This document shows, piece after piece, positions 26,401 to 37,600 of a stretch of 64,000 bases of DNA (position 1 is its first letter; each line of letters begins with the position of its first letter). Below the pieces are notes generated by a model, which was not told the DNA's origin, searched no databases, and saw only the letters and a list, made by a program, of their open reading frames with translations. Source of the stretch: Rotaria sp. Silwood1 (Eukaryota; Rotifera; Eurotatoria; Philodinida; Philodinidae); contig CAJNOP010000373.1 in NCBI GenBank assembly GCA_905250075.1, positions 1 through 64,000 of the forward strand. Reading direction: 5' to 3'. The position numbers were made by a program, and so were the translations under genes.

Positions 26401-28960
26401 GAAGATCATTGAGATTGAAAGGAGAAATCTCAGGAGATTCTCGCATCAGTGTCTTCAAGGCATGCGTCAAAGGACATGATTCGATTACTTTTTATGAATG
26501 TATAAACATTACCATGAAACTTACTGAGATACGGACGAATCCCAGATAGTCAACAGCCTTCACTAGAGTATATCAAGGAGATGAACAATTTCATTTCATA
26601 TTGTATTCTTATAAAAGTATGATGAAACTGACTGGAGTGCATGTAGATTCTGGGTAATCGTATCAGGATACATCAAAAGATTTTATTTGCTTTTATTTTC
26701 TCTAGATGCTTTTATCCAAAACATTACAAAGACCAGGTCAATTAATGTCGGTTGCAACTAAAGTTGGTATTCAAATTAATGCAAAATTAGGTGGTGAAAT
26801 ATGGGCTGTTCAAATTCCAGTTTGTCTTTTTCTTTTGATAGTAAATTAATTTTCTTTTCTTTTTGGTTTCATAGTCAAAAACTATAATGGTTATTGGTAT
26901 TGATACATATCGTGATTCTCAATCACGTTCATCTCAAATGATTGGTTTTGTTGCATCAATAAATCCAACATGTACACGTTATTATTCACGTGTTATTGAA
27001 CAACGAAGTGATAAAGATCTTATAACAGGATATAAATCATGCATGCAAAGTAATATAGAATTTTGCTGTTTTTTTTTGTTTTGTTTTATTAATCATAATA
27101 TTTCAAATTATGTAGGTGCTCTTCAAAAATATCATCAAGTTAATGGTATGTTACCAGCAAAAATTATTATTTATCGAGATGGTGTGACTGATTTTCAATT
27201 ACTTGATGTTATTGAAAATGAATTACCAGTATTAAATGAAACTTGTATGAAAGCACAAGAAGGTTATGAGTAAGTTTTGAATTTAGTTAATTATTTATTC
27301 TCCTATTTTGTGAAGCATGATCTAATAGGTATATTGAAGCACATAGCCTTTTTCTCTGATCATACTTGTTGTAGTAATGTTCAGATTCCGTAAGTTCTGA
27401 ACGTCCGAAACTCTCTAAAGTGCACCTGCACTAACGAACCTTTCTTAAGAATGTGATTGCGAGGCCGTGAATTTCAATTTCGGTTCTCTCTACTTTCACA
27501 ATTACACATATGTTTGAATATTCACGGAAAACTTTGTACTATATATTTGCCATTTTTCTGATAGAATTTTTGATATACTGAATTTCTGGATGTAAGACAT
27601 TCACTGTAACTGTTTAAAATTTGTGAATAAATAATGTGTGATGATGTCGATTTTCGTATGAAAAGTCAGAGTTGATCAATTACCTAAGTTTCAACAAATT
27701 TTTGAGAGTTCTGGGAGTTTAAAACTTATGGAATCCAGATCTATCTTGCTTGTTGAGAGTAAGTTTTGTTTTCTCATTTTGATCCACATTGTTTCTTTTG
27801 CTTTTATCGAAGTATATTTCATTTTTTTCGAAGCACAATCAAAACTGTGTTACTTTAGCTAAAATTATATCATGTATGTTTTCGTAAAGATCCACTGTCT
27901 GAAAACCAGAGCTGAGAAAATTCAAGATTTAGAGTTTGTCAAGCATTTAATAAGTAAATGACTTTTTTTTGATGCTATCTATAGACATATATATATTCGT
28001 TTTTGAGAAATCTAACAGATAGAAATGCCTGTAATGTGATATGACATTTTGTATATTTGTAAAAACCTGAGTGCAAAAAATTTGAATGGTTATTTTTGAA
28101 ACCATTTCTATTGATTGATTAATAATGATCCAAAAAGTCGATCAGAACAGTTTTTAATCGATTACAACTCAGGGTGACAGACGTTGTTCATATACAATCA
28201 TAGACTGTATGTGAACAACGTCTTTATGTCATTTATGGAGAATTATGTAGACGGATAGTAAAGAAATGGATCTTAAACTAGATAGAACAAAATAATCTCT
28301 TCATGATTAATAACAGCCGCTAAATTATGTTTCATATTTTTATTTTACATACATTGCGCTAACTACGTTTATTTTTAGTCCAAAATTAGGTATGATTATT
28401 GTCAAGAAACGTGGAAGTGCTCGATTTTTTGCTCGTGATCCACGTAACAATCGTCAATTAATCAATCCACCACCGGGTACAATTATCGATCATACTGTTA
28501 CTAATCAAGGTATTTTTAATTGAATGTTTTTGTTTTAAATAAACAAACTGTATAAAATGAATATTATAGAATGGTATGATTTCTATTTGATATCCCAAAT
28601 GGCTCGTCAAGGTACTGTTGCACCAACACATTTCAATGTTATTTGGGATCGAACTGGGTTTGTATAATCTTTAGATTATTCTTCAATCGATTTAGTTTTT
28701 GTTTGTTGTTCTAGATTAAAGGTTGATCATATGCAACGATTAACACAAAAATTATGTCATTTGTATTACAAGTTAGTTATTTCTTTTTTTATTTTAAAAA
28801 TTTCTTTTGATTAATTAATTTTACTTTTTTGTTTAGTTGGCCTGGTACAATTCGAGTACCTGGTGTATGTCAATATGCTCATAAATTGGCTTTTCTTGCT
28901 GCTCAAAGTTTACATACTCAGCCACATGAGAATTTAGCAGATAAATTATTTTATCTTTAA
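20405..28960 (+). CDS. piwi: Piwi-clade Argonaute
   Basis: A Piwi protein binds piRNAs and silences transposons, usually in the germline. Twenty-one exons: 20405-20471, 20524-20582, 20638-20821, 20877-20914, 20971-21072, 22481-22605, 22659-22786, 23650-23803, 23864-23975, 24429-24564, 24623-24849, 24904-25072, 25125-25149, 25213-25375, 26706-26819, 26875-27049, 27116-27269, 28379-28509, 28570-28657, 28715-28771, 28837-28960. They join to 2532 nt, 843 residues. The N-terminus is Arg/Gly-containing ([13 protein letters not shown]), as in sites methylated for Tudor binding. The PAZ region lies near residues 240-390 and the PIWI domain near 530-830. Catalytic positions: Asp611 (VIGIDTYRD), Asp681 (IIYRDGVTD), His818 ([13 protein letters not shown]). 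The position aligned with the glutamate finger appears to be Asp649. The short C-terminal tail ends YL, as in other Argonautes. Introns 5, 14 and 17 exceed 1 kb. Confidence 0.95.
21073..22480. other. 1.4-kb Piwi intron 5
   Basis: An intron of 1408 bp beside introns of 52-56 bp. Near its ends an imperfect inverted pair is seen (tcgaatcagatgat at 21121 and the inverse of tcgaataagatgat near 22430), so an inserted element may fill most of it. No coding frame is recognised inside. Confidence 0.5.
22950..23106. repeat. Foldback repeat in Piwi intron 7
   Basis: The left arm cttgtttgaaagagtatgtc plus aagatgca and the right arm, its imperfect inverse (tgcatcttgacgacatag, then tcttttaagcaaac), enclose about 90 bp. 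It could be a MITE or simple hairpin; no target duplication was found. Confidence 0.6.
23262..23400 (+). repeat. Dispersed intronic repeat, copy in Piwi intron 7
   Basis: Shares the core gctgttgtt...(ac/tc)a..aga..attgttttattctatctattttg-type sequence with copies in other introns of this window (about 28255-28350 minus, 32587-32870 plus, 38640-39010 minus, and partly 24345-24400 minus). Diverged, non-coding. Confidence 0.5.
24345..24400 (-). repeat. Dispersed intronic repeat, partial copy in Piwi intron 9
   Basis: Read on the minus strand it contains gattaaaatatgaaacataa followed by ttaagctgcaag. This aligns with the start of the repeat copies at 28255-28350 and 38640-39010. Confidence 0.45.
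25376..26705. other. 1.33-kb Piwi intron 14
   Basis: A long intron in the middle of the gene. It holds short frames without domains and no terminal repeats that I could recognise. Probably expanded by insertion. Confidence 0.5.
28175..28232. repeat. Intronic hairpin in Piwi intron 17
   Basis: Arm tgacagacgttgttcatata (28175 onward, running to 28196) pairs with tgtatgtgaacaacgtc (28206-28222) and, after a 4-base bulge, with further bases to 28232. The core has 16 of 17 positions paired around a 9-base loop. Size resembles a small-RNA precursor, but a transposon foldback is equally possible. Confidence 0.6.
28255..28350 (-). repeat. Dispersed intronic repeat, copy in Piwi intron 17
   Basis: On the minus strand it reads aaaatatgaaacataattta, then ctgttattaatcatgaagag, then attattttgttctatctag. 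These blocks are in the same order as in the copies within SPEF2 introns. Diverged, non-coding. Confidence 0.55.
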
Positions 28961-29504
28961 AAAAAAAAAGGAAATAGTATATTTATATGATTTTGTTTTC
29001 TGAAAAGGTTGATTTAGTTTGTTTTTTAATGTTGTTTGATTACTTTTTTTCTCTGCATACGTGAGTCTATATGATTTTCATTCTGATGAAAGGTTTTGTC
29101 TTTGTTTGTTTTTGTTTCTATCATTGTTGTATTCATGTGTTATTCTTTTGTATCACTTATAGATTGAACTAGTAGACTAAGATAGTTCTCTTTTTCTTTT
29201 CTTTTCTACTATGTTTGTTGAAAGAAATTGAAAAGGATTAATAAAACAGATATGAACATTTGATTAGGAAAATATATCATGAACAGTCTTGTCAGACGTA
29301 GAAAAGTTGATTATTTCAATATTGAAATACTATTAATCTGTGTAGGATTTCACATAAACTTAGAACTATATTAGAGATGGCCAAGCACTACAAAATTTCT
29401 TTCTTTTTTTTACATTGTGATATCTATTTTCTTGTCAATGATAAAAGTAAATTCTTTGAAACTTGTATTATAGAGATCATTTATTCTACTGATAAAGGTA
29501 GTGA
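28961..29504. other. Intergenic spacer downstream of Piwi
   Basis: T-rich 3' flank of Piwi with an aataaa near 29240. No gene seen. Confidence 0.5.
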
Positions 29505-30545
29505 TAAAAGGTAAAAGTAACCAAAACCATGGACTTTCGAAAGGAAACTTTTAACATAAATAGAACTCAGGAGGCCCTAATACTAGACACTAATCTGCAG
29601 TCAATAGGATGACAAAGAACGGAGTTCTGAGTTAAACACTACTTTGGCCTTAGGACATCCGAATCTTTATCATTAAAGCCTTTTTGTTTGTGTGAATGTG
29701 CTCATTCGTTAGCTGTATATCTAACCTTTCTACCGTCAGTTTTGTTCGAAATCATCTTTATCTTATTGACTTCTTCATTTGTATTTGCGACTCGTTTGTA
29801 CAGATATATCAGTGCCATTAGATAAACTAATTATAAGTGAAAGAAGCATTAATCATTTTTTTCTGAAAATTTTTTGAAGAATCTTCATTAGTCAAGAAAG
29901 ATTTTCTACAAATTAGAAAGTGATAACTATTACTAAACAGAATATATCAAAGAAACTTCATGCTAATAGTATAAGGATTATTACACAACGAGATCTGAAT
30001 CTGAAACAAATAGTTGAGTGAAAAAAAACCTAAGAAAGTTAAATTTTGATTGATAAGTGAAGTATCAAGTGTTTAATGTCTAATATAGAAATACCACTTG
30101 AATTCTTGGAGATTGCGACGTGTGATGAATCTTTACAGTATTGATATGATGTTTATTCGATAGCTCCTTTTCAGCAATCGTTATCACTCACTAATTTGTA
30201 GAAAAACTTCCTTGATTAATGAAGACCATTCAAAAATGTTTCAGAAAAATGCTTGAAATCTGTCACAGTTATAGCTAATTTACCTATAAGTACTGATATG
30301 CTTATGACAAACGATTCTAAAATACAAACGAAGAAGTCAATAAGACAAAGATGATTTCACACAAACGAAAATATTCGGATAATAGAGATCCGAGTATTCT
30401 GAGGTCAAAGTAGTGTTTACTTCAGAACTTTGCCAATTGTCGTTTTGTTGAGTGCAGATTGGCGTCTACATTTAAGGTCTACTGAGTTCTATTCGTGATA
30501 AAATTTTCAGTTCCAACGTTCCAGGTTTTGGTTAGTAAAGCAAAA
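29505..30545. repeat. Diverged palindrome of about 1.04 kb (long foldback)
   Basis: The left arm (about 29505-30010) and right arm (about 30100-30545) are inverted copies of one another along nearly their whole length, with a loop under 100 bp. Matching anchors in the same order are aaccaaaacc (29519 / 30524 inverted), tagaactcag (29561 / 30482), tcttattgacttcttc (29761 / 30330) and ctacaaattag (29907 / 30191). The left arm has roughly 50 extra bases near 29700-29750. No intact coding frame is present. Confidence 0.8.
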
Positions 30546-31688
30546 CTACTAGCAGTACAAATTTTATTGATTTTCTTTTAGCTCGAGCTGAACTATTCAG
30601 GAAATATCGGTCGTTAGAGAATCTCAAAAACTGAAATTGCTTTCGGTAGAATTGAGAGTTTAGCATTTGACTATTGAACAAAGCGACACACAATTAAACT
30701 TCTTATAGAGAGGTTCTTCAGTTCTAAACAAGCTTTCAGAGTAGCAAATCATTTCTTAAGAAGTATTAATGCATCGAATAACAAAATGAAAATATTGTTC
30801 GTTACAGAATTTCATCTTTTTCTCGAAAATTTCAATGTTAGTGAGAATGAAAGCGAAAAAGTCAAAAACAATTATATATTCACAATCAGTACCAAATAGT
30901 GTATTTTTACTAGAATTCATTCAATACAGTTCATCGACTTTTCTGACTTGAGAGATTTTTGCGAAAAATAAAAGCTGAAGTTTTGATTAACTAAGTACTG
31001 CCTTTTATTCAAAATTTGAGTGTTAATGCCATATATATCTAGATTATTGATATTGCATTCTCCAATCATCGGTTACTTGTTTTATTGATAGATTTACAGA
31101 GACATGATACTAAATAAACAGAAACGATCTATTAAACTTTTTTTTGTATTCATTTTGGAAAATTACAAATGACAGTAGAATTTTGTGGGTAAGCTGATGG
31201 CTGATACTTAGATTCACTCATCCTAAAATTCACACTCGATGTATATAGAAGACTTAATAGTAAAAAAAAAGGATGATTTAGTCAACAATGCTCATTGAGC
31301 TTGTTCCAGTCAAATAAGATGACTTTGAGTGATGATTTAGTGTTATTGGTTGTTTCATAAACTTTCAAGGCTCTCGATGTTTCAGTATGCAAAACTTTCT
31401 CCCTTCGATCTTATTCTTTTCGAGCAATTAATACTTTCACTTTCTTTCGTACACACATTCATGGCTTCTCTTTCGATATTTTTTAATCTCAACTTTTTCC
31501 TTTAATATCTTTCTTTTCGACGTGTCGACAGCATATCATTAATATACTCATGCAACTGATGTTCCATTGAAATGTTACAGAAGGTATTGTAAAATGTTTA
31601 TTATGAAATTTAGTTTTTGTCCCTTAAAAATGATAATACATATAGAAAAAAGTCTTATTAATTCGAGGAAAATAAAATCAATAATTAA
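30546..31688. other. Spacer downstream of SPEF2
   Basis: Convergent 3' region between Piwi and SPEF2. No gene or RNA is recognised; an aataaa-type signal on the SPEF2 (minus) strand is plausible near 31600-31680. Confidence 0.4.
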
Positions 31689-34600
31689 TTAACTAAGTAT
31701 AGTTTGCTCAGGAGTACGATGTCCATGTGAATCAATAGCCGACATTTCATCTATTTGTTTTATGTGAAGTATTTGTTTGAAATCCTACAATAACAAAAAA
31801 AGAGGATATACAAAAACAAAACATATTTTAGTAACAATAAAATCTGACCGGTGCACGATATTTGCAACAATTAGCAACCATATCTGCAATTACGGGATGA
31901 TTAAGTAATGCAGATAAATGAATCTTTGAAGAACGATCAATTTGCATTTCATCCCAAACAGCATAAAGACGTTCCTAAAATAATTTATATATCAAACTAG
32001 TAGCATCATTTACAAAACTAATCTAACTTTTGAAGCAAAATCTTCTGGATCTTCAGTTGTAGCAAATCGATGTGTATCACCGAATTTACGTTCACCATGA
32101 TGTAAAATCTATTGAATATTAATAATTAGAAAAAAATATATCAATATTAATTTATGTAACTTACTTGATGGAGTCCATCAACTGAAACAAATCCATCATT
32201 AGATGTCTCTATTTCGTCTTCCTGTATTTGTTCTCGTTCTCTCTCTGTTAATCGTTCATATTCTTGTGTATTCAATATAGCACAATGCATATCAACTTGT
32301 GGTAATTTCTCTTTTAATGTAGGCATGACTGTTCGTTCAGCTATCGCTAATGCTCGACAAAAACCATGTAATGGATTAGGTACAGCAGCCATATACAAAA
32401 GCATATCTTCATAAGGTAATAGTGAGGCATTATCGTCAAGTGCAAATAAATCAAACCAAAATTGTTTTAAATTATATTCACGATTGTAAGGACGTGGTAA
32501 AGATGGATCCTCAGGTGTTGAAACACGTTCCATTATAAACCATAGTGGAATCTAAGAAGAAAAAGTTGTTAGTGCTATATCTCTGTAGGATTAAAATGTA
32601 AGATATGATGGAGTTTGCTGTTGTTAATCACAGGAAGATTGTTTTATTCTATCTATTTTGTATTGGATTTCTTCATTATCTTTTTATTAAATCCTTCTGA
32701 AATGCAATAAGAAAGCATTTTATGTGTTAGAACGACGCATTACGATCTTTGATCGTACATCAACAACATCTATTACAGTCTGTGATGCAGAAGAGACATG
32801 TTGCTAAGGCATTTATCACGATCTGTAGCCAACGTCTATCATAGTATGTCATAGGTTTGCAAGATATCTGTCATGGTTTATGAACAGGAAGAGGTATGGA
32901 AGGTGGGACCAAATTTCTAGCTCTATATTTCAACACTTCGTTTAGATCGTGTTTCACAAAAAATAGTACGTATACATGAACAGTACTAAAAGATCGAAAG
33001 AATACCTCATTAAAAGTTGTACGAGAAATGAAGCCCGAATGATCATTATCACGTTCAGCATATGTAAAGAGAAGATTGAGCAATTCTTGTTGAGTAGGAT
33101 GAGGCCAAGGTTGCGAAGCAAACAAAAGCCATAAACGCCAATTAATAAATTCAGTACCATTTGAAAGCATTGTAGCCAATGATTCAATCTAAAGTTTTCA
33201 ATAATAATAATTTAAATTAGATTTACATTTTATAGATGTACCTGTATTTGATCTAAATTTGACCATGCTTCAGGTAACAGTCGTTGACCTACAGTGACTG
33301 TAGTCAGATCTGAGTACAAATCAATAAATGTCTTAGTTGAAAGAAGACCACTTGGTGCTGTTAATGTAAACTAGAATTTTTATAATTCGTTTTTGTCAAT
33401 AATCTTTTTGAATAAACTTATATCTCACTTGTTTGAAGAGTTCTCTCAATTGATCGATGGTAAAAAGTTCAGGCGTTGTTTGTTCTAAAGGTAATGGTCG
33501 AGGTGGAGGTATTGGTGGTGGAGCAACAATAACATCCTATTAACAATTTATTCATTATTATTTGTTTTTTGTAGAAAAAACAAAAAAAGAAAATTTATTT
33601 ATTTACTTCAGCAATAAAGAATGAATATCTATCAAGAACGAGTTGTTGTTCAATTTTTTCTTTTGATTCAATTGCATATCGAATTAGTTTAGCCATATTC
33701 TCAATGCTTTCAGTTTCTTGTTTATATTTTTCACCAAGCCATTCATACATACGTGTATACGTTTCATCAGCTTTATTTTTTAGACTTGTAATAGAGCGAG
33801 AACCAACATCACGAATGAGCATTAAACGTGCTTGACAAATACGTACTAAAAACAAATAAATTATGTAAAAGCATTCACATTTGACAAAAAAAAAAATGAT
33901 TATTCCTGATTTTATGATATTTATATCCTAGTGATCATAACTGATGTAAGAAGAGCACTTCATCCTTATACGAATGATGAATGCAAAGAAAATATTTGTT
34001 CCATTTATTTTGATTTAAATAAGAAGTTAAATAATATCTTACCTTCATAACTAAGAGCAGCTAAATATTCTTCTTTCATTTTAGCTCTTAATTCTCGTTT
34101 AGCCAATTCTTCAGGTGTCACTTCGACTAAACCTAAATACAAAAATTTGATTAATTCGTTCCTTTTGACTAAAACAAACATTGAAATGCTCATTAATTAC
34201 AAATCACTTTTTCTTTTGTTCACGATAAAAATAATTCAAATAAAGTGATTTTCAATCAAGTTTTATTTCTATATCATAAGAAATACGTACTTTCTGGAGG
34301 TGGTTCATCTGCTTTTTTTGCTCCTTTTTTGCCACCTTTTCCTGCAGAATCTTTTCCACCAGCACCTTTTTTATCACCTTTAGCATCTTTACCACCACCT
34401 TTAGCATCTTTACCACCAGCAACTGTAGCAGTACCACCCACAGCTGTTGCATTCGCCGTTGTATCTATTTCAGCATTAGCTTGTTCGCTAGTAAGCTACA
34501 ATTAAAGATGAAAATAATGCATATTATCAATCTTAACAAAAGACAAACAAACCATATCATTAACATATTGATTAGCTAAACGATGAGCATCAAAAATAAG

Positions 34601-37600
34601 TCGTTCATCCATATCTTCTGGCGGTGGTGGTGATGGTTCACCAGCATTAGGATCATCAGCACGTTTTTTAGCTGCTGCAGCTTGAGCGGCACGTTTCTTA
34701 TTATCAGTTGTATCAAATGCTGACAATGGTCGACGAGGTACCATAGGTAATCTATAGAAAAAGATAGATATAAAAATTAAATTTTATACTCGAATTCGCC
34801 TTACTTTGGTTTAATATTTTTTACTGAAGGATCTTGTCCAGGCGATTGTGCAGTAGAATCAATCGATTGTTGAGCTTCTTTATCTTTTTTACCAGCTGCT
34901 TTTCTTCCACCTTTTGGAGATTTCGGTGGTGATGGTGTTCGTTTACTACTTTTACTTGCTGATGAAGCTCGTTTGCCTTTTTTTGGTGTACCAACTTGAG
35001 AACTTGCCTCAAGATCAACATTATTAGTTGCTGAACCCGGTCGTTTTGTTGCATCATAATCAACAAGACTTTCGGCAACTGAAGCTGGACGTTCACCTCC
35101 TTCCATTAATTCAAATAATGGTAATCGAGCATATTCTTGTTTTATTTCATCAGGTATTGGTTGTTGCATTGATTTATAATAATCACGAAGCATACGTAAT
35201 GCATCTTGATATCGATCAATTTCACTCTATATTAATATTTCGAATGATTATTTGAAGTAAGAATAAAAATCAAAAAGACTATTGTTTTTTCAAACCTGCA
35301 TCAATGTTATATAATGATTTGTTAAAAGACCTAAATGATCTGAAACCCATCCATCAGTCATAACAATTTCTCGTTCTTTTTCAGATTCTTCTTTACGTTG
35401 TGAAGCTATTTCATGTAAAGTATCACTTAAATCTTCTACTCGTTGATGAAGTTCTTGTTTAAATTCATCATCATCACGTGCATCATCTGGTAATGCATTG
35501 AACTCCTACAATTTTGTTTTTTTTTGTTTGTTCGAAAAAATTTTCTCAAATACAAAACAAAAAATTACTTTAACAAAAATATCAACATATTCTTGTTTTG
35601 CATCAGGACGATCAAGAATAATTTTAAAATTGACTTTAGCATTATAAAAATGATCGACAAGATGAGAACGTTCAAGACGAATATTACGAAAAACAATTTT
35701 GCATGCATCTATGTAATTCGATTCAACGGCATCATAATAATTTGAAAGGATAATAGCAATTTCCTTAGAGAAAAATAAATAAACATTAATTAATAATGAA
35801 TAATGAGAATATAAAACTATCTTTACTAGATCGATAGGTTCTTGAACATAGACCCATTCTTCCGAACCAGGTTTTGGAGGTGGTGGTCCTTGAGGTTCAG
35901 ATGGTACTGTTCCAACTGTTGGTGTTGGTTCTTCTTCTAAAGAAGTTTCAAAAATAAGCAAAAATTATCATGTTAAACATATGTTTGAAATTATTTTGTT
36001 TACCTTTTTTACCCTTCTTACCACCAGCCTTCGGACTACCTTTCTTTGCAGCACTAGCAGCTGGTGATCGATCTTTTTTGCCACCTTTTCCACCTTTTTT
36101 AGCAGCTGCTTCTAGAATATAAGAAAAGAAAAACAATATGAATTAAATAAAGATATAGTAAATATTTTATAATAAATAAAATCAAAATGCAAACGAAGCA
36201 AAACTATGAATAATTAGTCACTTTTCGATGATTTTTTCGAATGAACAGAACTATTTGTTCTATGACGATGTTTTCTTTTTTTTTGTTTAGTTTTCTTTTC
36301 ATTACGTTTAGTTAGTGGTCTTGATTTTCGTTTAGAAGAATGATTACTTAGTGAGTTTGAATAAATTAGACTATTATTTTCTATAAAACGAAGTTTATGA
36401 GTAATTGAAATATACAAAATATTCATAAAGTTTGACACAAAGAAAAGAATAAAATAAAAAATGACATACCAGCTTCAGCAGCTTCTTTAGCGGCACGTTC
36501 AGCAGCAGCAGCCTACAAGAAATAATAAGTATATCATGAAATTGAAACATTGTAACATACAGCTTCTGCTGCTTCTTGTGCTCTAGCTGCTTCTTCTTCA
36601 GCTCGTCGTTTAGCTTCTAATTCTTCTTGTTCTTTAGCTAAACGTTCACTTTCTGCTCGTTGTCTTTCTTCTTCTGCTTGTCGTATTTTAGCTTGTTCTT
36701 CATCAACATGTGTTTCAATAGCTCGAGATAATTCATGATACAATTGTTCTTCATCTAATGATGTATCAGATTTTGTTTCATCAACAACAACAACTTTTGA
36801 ATATTGAGAATAGAATTTTTCTATTCGAGGATATGAATCTTGAAATTGTGATATACGATGTTGTAATTGTTCCATATCATTAGCAGCATCTTTTGTTGGA
36901 AATACTTGTTCTTGTCCATTAAACCCTGTTGCAGCACCTATGGGAGGTGGATTATATTGTTCATGAAACTCTCGATTAGCTAGTGGAGCAACTAAAATAA
37001 GAAAAAACAAAATGATTGATATAAATGAACTTATAACTTAAGGCGATCTAAAGTAGTAATGATAGTATTTTAATATTCTATAAAAAGCTTACAAAAACTA
37101 TTTCTCTTTATACACTGGTAGCTCAAGTAATTCTTTATAGTTTTACAGTATTACGTCGTTCTTCAACTAATATCATAGTGATGAAAGATTTAATTGACGA
37201 ACAATGGACTACTACAGAAATACAGAGTATTACTTGTACGATCAGCACATAAAGAGAGAAACCTTCTTTACGCTTTATATATGGTATAAAAATGCAAGCG
37301 CTACTACTTTGGACATGTTCTAAATAAATATATTTACATGAACGTCCAGCTGCACGTCGAATAATAATATCATTTGTGACATGAAAAAGAACAACAAGAT
37401 CAATAATTGATTTATATGGTTCAGGTGGTGGTGGTGGACGTGGATTAGGTGCCAAAAGAGGATCGAAATCTTGTGGAAGCTCTTCTTCATAGCCTGATAA
37501 TGCATTTTCGAGTAATTTTACTTGTTCATATGTTGTTGGAAATCCATCGATAATCCAACCTTCACCGTCTGGAATTCGTCTATTTTTATGTGGATGAAGA

